Below, in pieces: positions 1-10,168 of a DNA stretch of 64,000 nucleotides. The notes below the pieces were generated by a model, which saw only the letters and a list, made by a program, of their open reading frames with translations, had not been told where the DNA came from and did not search any database. The stretch's first letter is position 1; each line of letters begins with the position of its first letter. The stretch comes from Diphasiastrum complanatum (lineage: Eukaryota; Streptophyta; Lycopodiopsida; Lycopodiales; Lycopodiaceae): the NCBI GenBank assembly GCA_029204225.1, contig CM055108.1, positions 4,944,806 through 5,008,805 on the forward strand, written 5' to 3'. The position numbers and the translations under genes were made by a program.

Positions 1-84
1 TTTTCCAATTACAATCAAGTCTTTATTAAAGAAGAAGATAGATCAAAAACCACTTTTACCACCAATTGAGAGACATATGCTTAT

Positions 85-480
85 ATGTGTATGCCCTTCA
101 GTTTGTGTAATGTGCCTACTACATTTCAGTGCATGATGACAAACATTTTTCCAAACTTTTTGAGAAAATTCTTAGAAATTCTTATGGGTGACTTATGTGT
201 TTACTCATCCACTAAAGATCACTTAGATCCAGTAGAAAAGACTTTAAGACGATGTCAAGAGATATTTTTAAAATTGCGTCCGTCCAAATGCTATTTTGGC
301 ATGAGGGAAGGCATTTTGTTAGGCCACAAAATTTTGAAGGATGGCATTCAAGCCGATATTGAAAAAGTTAGAATGATTTTAGAAAAGGAGTTTCGAGCAC
401 CAAAAGGGCCTTTTGTCAAAATGTTGTTTTTCACTTTTCAACTATTCGACGTACACTTGGCCCAATTATATATTTACACA
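85..480 (+). pseudogene. Ty3/gypsy reverse transcriptase fragment
   Basis: This is a piece of the RT of a Ty3/gypsy retrotransposon, which copies element RNA into DNA. It opens with a degenerate MPFxLCNxPxTFQ block. A decayed active-site strand follows, where LMGDLCVYSS stands where the family has a DD-VYS motif, so the first catalytic aspartate of the pair is lost. The CYFGMREGILLGH block that closes the palm follows. Nothing of the protease, RNase H or integrase is attached, and the similarity fades near residue 110. It resembles the RT at 21326-21583 and is probably an older relative. Family is clear; lineage is not. Confidence 0.85.
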
Positions 481-797
481 TGTGAAAGACCGTAACGTTG
501 TTTGTCGGTCGAATTTTTTTTGAAACTTTTCATTCATATTTTTATACAATTCAAGACTCCCACCGGGCAGGTAACTGACTTGTGATTGGACCGTAATTGT
601 TGCCCGTGAGTTTTTTTATTGCCAGGACCTAACACTTGTGGTTAAAGTAAGTCTATTTGGATCTAACTGTAGTGAGAATAACATATACGATAAATGAAAG
701 ACCACCAGCATTTATTACAAATTTGGTTTTATATTTTCATACTGATTCATCTACTTTTAGTATCAAACTCTATTGTCCATGTTATTTTAGCTTTGCA

Positions 798-1672
798 ATG
801 GCTTCCGGAAGCCATAGATCACGAAGCAATATTGTCTCAATTTTTGTTTGTAATGAAAAAGACTCTGATGGCTCTTGGATACCATATATCTAAAAAAAAT
901 TTAGTGGGTTCTCATGCATCCCTCATCAAGAGGTGTTTTTGGTAAAAAGAAAAAATCAAATATGGATTATAATAGCTTTTGAAAAGGTAGATATAAGGAA
1001 ATTAGAGTGGAAGGTGTAAGTTCAAATGACAGACTCAAATGCAATTGTAAGTTTTGGAGAATTTTTTTCTTTGAGCTTTTTCATCAATCATTTAGATGTG
1101 TATTTGAATATTTAAATGATATATAGTTTTATGGGTTTGTGCAAATTTTTATCCATCAAGCATAATCAAATGGCAACCTATACAATCCCTTGTCGGCATC
1201 ATGGACATTATTCATTCTGATATTGGTTTTTAGAACCGCTCCACAAGATCACTTTTGGATTCTTGTATTTTCTTCTATGATTCATCTTACACACCATTTA
1301 GTTTAGGTGGAAGATTAGAGGCGATATCATTACCCTCTTTCTCAAGTGAAGAATGGATTCCTCCGGCTTCCACCATATTAGAGAGCTTCCGATCAAGGTT
1401 TTTTATGGACATTCAAAACTGTATGAAATGTAGTACAGATTCAAAAAACAATAGATTGCACTGGTTTATATCGTTTGCAATGTTTTTTTTTTGTTGCATG
1501 TAATATTCCTAGAATAGCGATAATGTTTATTTGTAGTGATTTAATAGACGATATGTTATCAAGCCTTCTTGATGATCAATGGGATAAGAAGAGTAATGGC
1601 AACATTGAGTGCATAGTTAATAAATCGTTAATGAAATTTGGATATCTTATAGAAAAACAAGTGTTTTCTTAA
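798..1672 (+). pseudogene. unrecognised intron-containing gene, copy 1
   Basis: I do not recognise the family. Two stretches match a second copy on the minus strand at 35660-36846. The first runs from ATG at 798, contains CNEKDSDGSWIPYI, has an in-frame stop after that, and ends at 1046 before a GTAAGT donor; the other copy has the same CAATT/GTAAGT junction. The second, about 1150-1455, contains FFYD, GGRLE and LPSFSSEEWIPP, all paralleled in the other copy, and has one stop. A third stretch at 1521-1672 with a SLLDDQWDKK block also has a counterpart. Stops and truncation make it a pseudogene. Shared splice signals argue for DNA-level duplication, not retroposition. Confidence 0.6.
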
Positions 1673-1679
1673 CATTTAT

Positions 1680-2168
1680 TATAGAAGATGGTCCAAAGTT
1701 GGCAATGAATGGAAAGCATTGGATCAGAATTTTACATTCAATAACTTATTTCAGTGTTTTCGGTATTGCAAATTTGCATTTAGACTAATCTCAATGTTGA
1801 TATTGTTTAACAAGTTTATTTGATGTACATGTAAGACCAAGACAAAAAAATTGCATACAATGCAAGGATTTAAGTAGAAGAGTAGAAATTGTCGAAACCG
1901 CATAAACATTGGCATAGTGGACGTGCAACAACAATGTACTTTTAAAAAAAAAAAAATACAAAGTGGTTTCAAATGACATCCGGTTTTCCAATGACTCACT
2001 GATGACCCATACAAATCCACCATCAAGTGTTTTAGGTCTACAACCATTAATTATGACCATGTACATATAAGGGCCCCAATTCTCTTATAGTCACGATTAA
2101 CTTGCGGATTGTTTGTCTACCGGTCCCTAGCGTGGACACACTACCTGAGACCAGTCATGGGCATGACA
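1680..2168 (-). repeat. start of 3' LTR of a chromovirus (far end not determined)
   Basis: Read on the minus strand, a purine-rich AGGGGGGAAGAA (2180-2169) is followed at once by TGTCATGCCC starting at 2168. This is the usual polypurine tract / LTR boundary of Ty3/gypsy elements, placed just downstream of the chromodomain at 2239-2334. The left end of the LTR cannot be fixed because no second LTR is in the window; the coordinate 1680 is only a limit. No gene is seen in this stretch. Confidence 0.55.
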
Positions 2169-2238
2169 TTCTTCCCCCCTTATTCAAGTTTTGTCCTCAA
2201 AAATTAAAACTGGAAAAGTTCCTCCTTAAGCTTCCTTT

Positions 2239-2831
2239 TTGTTATCAGGAATTGTCATCGTCCGTATATCCCTTCCATCGAACCAGATGCTTGGTAACTA
2301 TATGATTTTTCAATCGTTTAGTTCTTGTTTCCAAGATGTTTCCGGGTTCAAGTGGACACACCCGATGATTCATCCAACGGGTCCAATCGATCTCCAGATC
2401 CAAAATACTCTCCCTTACGTAGACTCTTCTAGAGATGGCTTACATGAAATATGGGATGCACTTGCGATCCTTCTGGGAGTTCCAATTGGTAGGTTAAGGA
2501 TCTGATCTTTTTCAAGATCTTAAATGGTCCTCTATATCTAGGGGACGACTTATAATGCTTGCCGGTATGCATTACACTCGAATCCATCGGGATTCTCGAA
2601 TATGCCCAATCCCCCACTTGGATTTCTCTCGGTGATCTTTTCAGACTTGCATAACATCGGTCCCCATCCTGGGTACACTAGACATTCTCTTGTGCAATCC
2701 ATAGCAACATCCTGCATATCATGTAGGAAATCCGCTACTTTTTGAAACTTGAACACTCGAGTCTCTATCACAATGGGTGATATAGGTTTAAAACTATATG
2801 TAGGCGCTCGTGGGCTATATTTGGTAGCCAA
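2239..2831 (-). pseudogene. chromovirus integrase C-terminus with chromodomain (broken)
   Basis: This is the tail of a Ty3/gypsy pol polyprotein. In order on the minus strand: a PRAPTYSFKPISP block (about 2800), FLHDMQDVA, then after a frame change [10 protein letters not shown], the SPRYRGPF(K)ILKK and HPIFHVSHL blocks that end the integrase (2429-2617), and a chromodomain-like ILETRTKRLKN ... LVRWKGYTDDDNS at 2334-2239. The chromodomain is the histone-reading module that directs chromoviruses to heterochromatin. The reading frame shifts at least twice, and the catalytic DDE core and everything upstream are absent. The element stops abruptly near 2831. The chromodomain is outside any long open frame and was found by reading the strand. 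Confidence 0.8.
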
Positions 2832-5775
2832 ATGTTTCCTATAACCATCAAGGTGACTACCTCTCTGAGGAGATTGCTATGAAAATATGAATAGATATCA
2901 TAACCGATCTTCTAATCATGCAAGTAATCCTTCTTTCGATCTATCAAGTATAACTAGAATCTGAACTATGACTCATCAATCATAATTCATCGGATTTTTG
3001 TCCTATACTCAATAAAAGAACATGATACCCTCACATAGGCAACAACCAATGATCAGAAAATCTTTTAAACTTAGGGTCATCTCTAGTTTAGCAAATACAG
3101 CCAACCAAAATTGACCAGTGAACTTCGAATCGCGAATGTTCATAATGTCACTTTGGTATCATAAAGCCTAAATAGACACTCTATAACTACTTGGTCTCTA
3201 TCCAAATAAACATAGTCGATTTGGTAAGGTGATCAGTCGTACCAAAATTTCACTAGCCTGTTTATTCATCTGGGGTATGAACACTATCCTCTTCTATGGA
3301 TTAGGTATTTTCTAGAATCTGCATTATGATGCACCAATCCCAACTCTCCAGATTTGTCAGACCATACCATATCATAAGAGTGTATTACAATTTTTAAAAG
3401 ACACATGAATTGTTCCAAAAAGTCTTTTTCCATCTGGAAAGTTTCAAACCTCAACTCATATACGATGCCTATAAAAGGATTTTAATCCCAAGAACGCCCT
3501 TACTTTAGACATGGCACAAATTGTCATTCCAAAGTTAGGGTCCCAATCTATAATACGTCTAGATTTTCCTCTTAAGTTCTAATCTAGAATAACTTAAGAT
3601 TTAACGGAATCTCATTACGTGAAGTTCTAACTTTTGGCAAACAACTATCCAACTCTCCTGAGTCTTCCGAGATAGAATTTCATCCATTCCTCGTGGAAAA
3701 AGATAAGGCCCAAAAGTTCTCGTGTATTCTATGCACACACATCAGTAGATGAATCTAAAATGACTCATACACGTTGTGACTTATAAGCAATACATCTCAA
3801 CAATAACATCCATAATTAAGAATATATTTTTGATTTCCAACAACTAACTCAGAAATAGTGCTTCTGACACGGTTAGTTGTATCAGATTTAGAAAATATTT
3901 ATATGTCTAGGTGTGGTACCAAAATACCACATTCAATTTGATTCTAAATCAACCCTGAGTTCATAAGCAATTCTCAACCCAGCGAGAAATTGTCTCAATG
4001 ACAATTCTCATCAATATGCATATGTATCAACAACTAGTTTATGCATGCAAAAAACTTAGTTCATGGAATATCGTTTCTGATTAATAAAACAGGTCTGTCA
4101 TCTATAACAGATTCCTCCTGGAATCTCTGACAAATGCTTCTCCTTGATAATTCTCTTTTCTTTGTACCTCTCCCCCTTTTTAATAGGAAACGCCACGAGT
4201 TTCCAAGGGGTGCATATCATTCGTAATTTGCTTAGGAGAAGTTTCAAAGAAAAGATATGAGAAAATCTTGAAAGCCAAATAAATGTTGCATCATTGTTAG
4301 CAAATGCCAATGATGTCCCAACACAGTGACTAAACCAAAGATTTTCTTCGTTATTAAGCTTGAGAATTAACCCGTAAATCATAATAGGATTTCTTGAAAA
4401 TTCAAGTAGAGAAAACAATTTTAGAAAACAGTTTCATTAACCATTTCTGTGACATTGTCCATGGTAAATAGGTAATCAAAACTTACCTTCCAAGGTATCA
4501 CAAAAAAACGGACTAATTAATGTGTTAAGAAATTCACCAATATATCCTTTATAAAGAAATAGCTTTCCGGGTTTCCGGTTTGGTAAATTTGAGATATCCA
4601 AAAAGGGGTCATGACCGATATCTCAAATTTTCGACAAAACACCCATTTTATGACCAATAACTTTTGGCATCACTTAGATTTACGGCCTTACTACGGTCAA
4701 TTGATCCAGTTAAGTTTCAGATCTTCATTTTGGAATCACTTGCATCCCATACCACAGGTTTTTCCTTCACGAAGGCCCTCCACTTCCTGATCAAAGTGTC
4801 AGAAAAAAATAAGACAAGAATATGAAGTTCTCGGGAATTATTAACAAATTCTAATTTCATAGAACAATTTCAAAACATACATTCTTTCGCCCCTTTTCAT
4901 AATCTTTACGGTCACTAAAAGGATAAAATTATTCATCCTAACATGCCTTGAGTGAAAAATTTAGAACTGGGGAAGAATGAACCAGCTTTTTCTTGTTCTA
5001 AATGTGAAGGAACGCCTTATTTTCAAGCTTAGCAAAGAACTGATTCTTTTGTTAACTCCCGAGATTTTCCCCTCCCCTTAGACAATGAGGCCGACTTGGC
5101 GTGCCACATTTTTGATAAAATAATCAGCATTCTAGCCACCGACGAATTAATGGCTTGTATTCGATTGATTAGATTTCACATGTGGTTGTTTCAATTTATA
5201 TGATGAAGTCCAACACATCGTTGCCCAAAGTTTGCAGCAATGGGTAAAATTGCAGGGGGCTCTCACTATCAAGTGATGTCGGGCAAATTTTCATATGCGC
5301 CCCTCATAGAAATTCCATCCCAATCCATTTTCAATACAACTGAAAAATTTCAAAAGAAATTTTTGTTCAGTCAATGATCATTACGGGTAATGGTTCATAA
5401 TAAAGCAATGTCCAAAAATTGAATTTTCATTGAACATATCGTGCATCTTTACAAAATATACCAATAATCACTACAAATGAATTTTCTTCAATAAATAACC
5501 GAAAGAAACCCTTTACATATTTTGAAATCTAATTTACGCAATTTTTTTTAGAGCCATTCCTTTCAACTATTTACATAACTGCCATGAAAAAATTGCATAG
5601 TCTACATTGGCTACAAGAAGCCCATGGGGAGAGAAAAAATAGCAAAAAAAAAACTTCCAATGCTCCCACCCCCCACCCCCCCCAAAAGATTCACCAAGAC
5701 AACTGTTATTTAAACTCATCCCCATCCCTCCAAAAACTGAGAAGGCTCGGGCTCCTGCTGATCCCTAGCAAGGGC

Positions 5776-5777
<2 letters not shown>
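2832..5777. other. no recognisable gene
   Basis: AT-rich sequence with stops in all frames. Short open frames here (for example 4098-4418 minus) show no motif I recognise. The only structure noticed is the hairpin at 4585-4630. Some of this could be decayed LTR or leader sequence of the chromovirus to the left, but I see no marker for that. Confidence 0.5.
4585..4630. repeat. perfect 14-bp inverted repeat
   Basis: AAATTTGAGATATC at 4585-4598 is mirrored exactly by GATATCTCAAATTT at 4617-4630 around an 18-base loop. It could be a stem-loop or part of an old LTR. No flanking signal shows what it belongs to. Confidence 0.7.

Positions 5778-5823
<46 letters not shown>
5778..5823. repeat. (GA)n microsatellite
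   Basis: Uninterrupted GA dinucleotides over about 45 bases. An open frame crosses it but is a product of the repeat. Confidence 0.95.
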
Positions 5824-5827
<4 letters not shown>

Positions 5828-7284
5828 CGAGTGGGAGAATCACCCACTCTCCATCTTTCAAGTGAAACCAGTTAGGAGGAGGGTGCTCAACATGTAGTTG
5901 GAGGGCGTGCGATTGGAGTGTTTATTATGTTGTTTTCTGTGTTGTTCTGACTAGTTTTCATAGCTTTAAAGCTAAGCTTGAAGTTATCTTGCATTTCTTG
6001 CAGCTTTTCTTTCTTTGAATAATGCAAGTAGAGCGTTTCTACAGTTGCATCACATCCCTTCATGTCTGAACCTACCTTTCTGTAGGAAACCAGAGTTCAA
6101 TCATGCTTTAGCTTCGCCAAAACTCATCCCTACTGCTATGTTTTTTTTGCCGAAAGAGATTATATAAAGGATGCCAATCTTGTTTGCTTAGCCTTACTTT
6201 GATTCTACAAATGCTTAAGCAGCCACTATTTATAGTTTAGCATGCCTAGATTGCATTATGTCTGAGAAAATAGGGTAAATGCTGCACAATTTTCATCTGA
6301 AACAAACAATTTGCAGGTTTGGCCATTCTTCACACAGAATAGGCTTCATAATGACCCAAACCATCACAATAATGGCCTTACTAGCTCATTAACCTGCAAA
6401 CCACCGTTAATTTGTTGAGAACCACAACAAAACCCTATAACTCCATAAAGAATCGTCATGCAAAACACGTAAATAAACCACCAACACTTGCAACCAGTGA
6501 TTAGTCTTTTTTCTGCTTCCTTTCTTGCTTTTCCTCAAATTCAAGCCAAAATTGGCTTAATAAAAAGCAAAAGATAGCTAACGAAACCACCTAAATCACT
6601 CCTTAAAGAACAAAATGCCGTAAAAACCAATACATACTTCTCTATCAGTGACTGTACCAAAGAGATATGTTATGAATACAAAGTATTTGCGCAAATGAAT
6701 AAGATAGTTTAAAGACAGTTCTTTAGATCAACTTTATGGAAACACATCAAACATCTGTAATGGACTATTGTAATTGTCTGACCAGAGAGTGATTGAAGCA
6801 ATATAAAAGAGATCGCTAGTAGACTCGAAGTCACTCACACTTAATAGTGCGAAGAATAGAGATAAGAGAAAATAATCTTCGATGCTCTATTCACTTCTTC
6901 AATCTCACAGATACATGAACTCTCTCTCTTTCTCGGTGGTGTGAGAATGAAGTGTGTCTTCATATATTACCTACGGAGCGAGCAAACATGCCTCTAGAGG
7001 ATCCAGGTGCGACGCTCCATTGCTAACTCTAGTTACTAGATGAGCTACAAATACATATAAATTATACCATTAAAGGTACATTTAACTATGAGTTTAATCT
7101 ACTCTAGTTTAAGGTGGTGATACGAATCTAGTCGATTCATATGATTGACTGGATTAAGGTTGTTCCATGCATCATTTTAGTTCTCAAGGTCTTGTCCTTT
7201 AGTGCAATACAAGAAAAAATGATATAGGCCTCTTTATAATATACCATTGTCCAACACATATTTTAGTCTTCAAGTATAAGTAAT
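5824..7284. other. no recognisable gene
   Basis: No coding motif, RNA gene or repeat family recognised. The stretch 6790-6960 resembles generic LTR or promoter-like sequence but lacks a usable boundary. Confidence 0.5.
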
Positions 7285-7589
7285 CGATGGCTTGACCAAA
7301 ACCAAACTTGTCCTACCTGTAGATCTTCTCTTTTGACAAAAGAAATTACTCAGAAAAGTAAGAAGAGAGATGAAGCGCTTACGACAGAGTCGGCATCGTG
7401 GTTTTCTTTCTACGGTAACCATGGTCCTGCCACAATAAGTTCGTTGTATGGGTTTGTTGAGGGTTTTACGTATCATAATGGCGACTCTATCATAAACGCT
7501 TCGTCTCTCTTCTTACTTTTCTGAGTAAGTTCTTTTGTCAAAAGAGAAGATTTACAGGTAGGACAAGTTTGGTTTTGTTCAAGCCATCG
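7285..7589. repeat. foldback of RING-H2 gene 3' sequence
   Basis: The left arm, about 7285-7400 on the plus strand, repeats the end of the RING-H2 gene (TGTCCTACCTGTAGATC and the following 60-odd bases). The right arm, about 7474-7589, is the same sequence on the minus strand and belongs to RING-H2 copy A. By eye the arms differ at only a handful of positions, and about 73 bases lie between them. The loop is the continuation of the left arm (GGTTTTCTTTCTACGGTAACC...), which also lies downstream of copies C and D. A transcript would fold into a long, almost perfect hairpin. Confidence 0.85.
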
Positions 7590-7962
7590 ATCAAGGCAAG
7601 GTTTATGAAATATGTGAGAACAAGATGGTAACAGCCATACAGGATCTTCCTTTTCGTACCCACAAAGGCAAACTGCACAAATAACATCCTATTCACAGCA
7701 AAACCTCTCTGCGATTGAGCCCACAATGATGACATTTAGTGAGTCCCATATCTCAAAACTGCCATTGTGATCGCGGGGGCCTGATCCTTGGATTCCCATA
7801 GGTGGCGCAGCATGCCCAAGCTTGATTCCAGCTATTTCAAGAATCGAAAAACCAAATCTATAATGGCACCTTGGGAAACGATTGAATTCAAGATGCAAAG
7901 ATCAGAAAACTACAATCGAGTCATCCAAAATGCCATTTTCTTCCGAGTGCGAGGTAAATCAA
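7476..7962 (-). pseudogene. RING-H2 E3 ligase-like pseudogene, copy A
   Basis: The predicted protein of about 155 residues has an N-terminal hydrophobic stretch, a glycine-rich linker (QGSGPRDHNGSF), and a C-terminal RING-H2 zinc finger. In copy A the finger is complete: CAVC, then LPSCSHIFHKPCLDRW, then CPTC, giving the C3-H2-C3 ligands. RING-H2 proteins of this layout (RHA2/XERICO-like) pass ubiquitin from an E2 to substrates; that assignment is family inference. The gene is broken: TAG replaces a codon near residue 9, a frame slip follows, and a second TAG lies just before the finger. Copies B, C and D share the sequence, and its 5' flank is also duplicated. Of the four it has the best-preserved finger. 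Confidence 0.75.
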
Positions 7963-8840
7963 ATTTGACGCAGAAGAAAAAACATGCTAAAATTTTACTA
8001 AAAACTTACTGAATTCACTCTGATTTCAACCTTCTCTATCTCGCGTTCCCCGAAGCTTAACGTTGTTTTCGTTTCCGTAACACGCCACTGTACTTGTAAG
8101 CCCTGTTATATTTCTGTCAGTTACAAAGAATTGAACAAACTCAGATCCGATCACGATCTTCTTCAAGCTTCAAGAAAATGTTAAAGGAATGTGAACCAAT
8201 ACTATTCTGATATCCATCACTAGATTCGATCCAATATTTAGTAATCCTCTCCAAAGCAGATTATTTGACACTCTTTATGGTAATGCAATGTGAAGGGGAA
8301 AACTGATATACCGAAAACAAATCCTCTTCTTATAGTATCGAAAGCACTCGCAAAACTCAACTTTCACGTTAAAATGTAATTAAGAAATCGACAAACAAGC
8401 ATGTGAAATAGGATAGTGGAACAAACTGCATTCAGATTCTGATGTTTGTTTTTGTAACAAAACATATTACACCACATTAGATTAATTTCACCTTTAATGA
8501 GTGAAGATCTCAATCTCGTATGTCAAACGTGTATTTCAGCTCTAAAAAAGTATAAGCATGAAACCCATATGACTATGTGCGTGTGTGTTTGAATCAACAT
8601 GCATTCACTCTACTTTGAACCTGCTTGATCAACGATTCAACCTCATAATTGTATGTTAAACAAGTCTACCATTTCAAGCAATATGTGAATGTTTTCCTTC
8701 TCGCAAATCGCTGTACCAACAGTCTATAATCTGATAAATGGAATGCAGATAAAGATAAGAAAAACCTCGTTCCAGTCAACCGAAGGTCTATCGCTGGTTT
8801 TCAATGCTCGTAGGCCGTAATTAAGGCTACAAACAGGATT
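7963..8840 (-). repeat. 5' flank of RING-H2 unit, copy A
   Basis: About 870 bases upstream of the RING-H2 start that recur beside copies B (24196-25045), C (50010-50595) and D (51877-52275). Shared landmarks include ATTCGATCCAATATT, GAAGCTTCAAG and GACCTTTAATGAGTGAAGAT (in one or other orientation). The conserved flank shows that a DNA segment was duplicated, not an mRNA. It presumably held the ancestral promoter, but no core element could be assigned. Confidence 0.75.
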
Positions 8841-8859
8841 GGTTTTTTAGAAGATTATT

Positions 8860-9600
8860 ATGGAGCACCTTCACTCTTATTCCTTTGCTCAACTTATCAA
8901 TAATTCACCTTCTGATGTAGTTCGAGCTCATCTTCTTTCTTGTGCTGGTCCAGGTGCAGGGGCGACTTGGTTGGTTGCATGTCTAGTTCTTCCACTCTTG
9001 CGACTCAACAATGACTTGTTTGTAGCTGCCCTTCGAACTAGATTGGGATTGCCACATCCAATGTTAACACATGATTCCATTCATGATGCCCTTGTTGCTA
9101 TTGCTCATGATAGTGGTTTTCGTGTTAATCGAGAACAGACAGACATTTTACCAGGGCCTTCTTCGCAATCTTCTCGACAACGAGTTGACCTTGCTCTCTC
9201 GCGTGAGGGAGTTCGTACTCTAGGAGATGTTGTCATTGCTGATCCCTCTCGTCAAGATCTCCTTCATCCTTCTTCCACCATACAAGGGGCCGCTACATCT
9301 CACGCAACTCAAGAAAGAAGCAAGATTACAACGATCGTGCACCCGGTGAAGATTTCATCCCCTTTGCCTTGGAAACATATGGTTGTCTTCACAAGAAATT
9401 TAATTTTTTCTCTTTATGTGCGAAGCTTATGGTGAAATGCCAAGGACAAAGCATTACCTTACCATCCATCATTGTTTAATTCTACCGTCAGCATATTTCT
9501 ATTATTTTACAACGTTCACAAGCACTTTCAATTCTTCAATAGGCTCAGTTTGCAAGAGTGGTTGCTTCAAAGCTTCAACGATCTAGTGTCGAGATGTTTG
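8860..9600 (+). pseudogene. non-LTR retrotransposon (LINE) C-terminal fragment
   Basis: The ATG at 8860 opens a 191-codon frame containing LLSCAGPGAGATWL, LPLLRLNNDLFVAALRTRLG and HDSIHDALVAIAHDSGFRV. I associate this with the region after the RT domain in a plant non-LTR element family. After a frameshift near 9320 the similarity continues in another frame (DFIPFALETYGCLHK) and then YRQHISIILQRSQA near 9490-9530. Compared with the second copy at 22310-22750, this one lacks about 32 residues, in frame, that include the CxC...H...C knuckle. The RT domain itself is absent, as expected of a 5'-truncated LINE. The family name rests on remembered similarity. Confidence 0.65.
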
Positions 9601-10168
9601 AAAATTTCATTAAGTATGTCATCATCGCTCTCTATTTGATTAGTGGCATCCTTCTACCTTTGTTTTCATACTTGCTTATGATCCAAATTAAACCCCATTG
9701 AGGATTACACCTCAAAAGAGGCATTGTCTATTTTTCAGACCAACGCATTGATGTGAGAGAGGTATTCTCTTCTCATGAATTGAACTAGCTACTGCTAGTA
9801 CTATCTTTCTTCCCTGATACGCACCTCACTGTGAATTGCATTCATATCTATGTTTCTCCTATGTATATTATGCATGTCTATCCAATAAATATATCATACT
9901 GGATTAGATTACAAGATTTGATTAGCTAAAAGTTTAGCTAAACGGTCGTTAACTATTTCTCTATTAACGATGCATGGAGGCGATGGATCTTAATAGTTTA
10001 AAACTTAACGCCCAAGTATCTGAGGTCCAATAGATCGTCCATGTCTGATATGTCATCTTGCACTTAGCTTGTGGATGTCCGATTAGTTGGCATAGCCCGA
10101 TAGGGAGAACTGTAAGGAGAAATAGAATTAGTGACTAAAGCTTTGAAATGTAGAAACACAAGGTTTCT
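9601..10168. other. no recognisable gene
   Basis: Non-coding AT-rich sequence between the LINE tail and the copia fragment. It may contain the 3' LTR of the minus-strand copia element, whose polypurine-like TTGAAAGGGAGC lies at about 10175-10186 (minus strand), but no LTR end could be fixed. Confidence 0.45.

Noticed and set aside
1751-2066. Minus-strand frames of 91-98 codons
   Set aside because: Overlapping frames in AT-rich DNA downstream of a chromovirus polypurine tract; no motif, probably LTR sequence.
2239-2505. 88-codon plus-strand frame
   Set aside because: Antisense shadow of the chromodomain and integrase tail on the minus strand.
5584-5865. 93-codon frame across the GA repeat
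   Set aside because: A third of it is the microsatellite and the rest shows no coding motif.
7538-7735. 65-codon minus-strand frame
   Set aside because: It is the wrong frame of the RING-H2 copy A; the correct frame gives the full set of zinc ligands.
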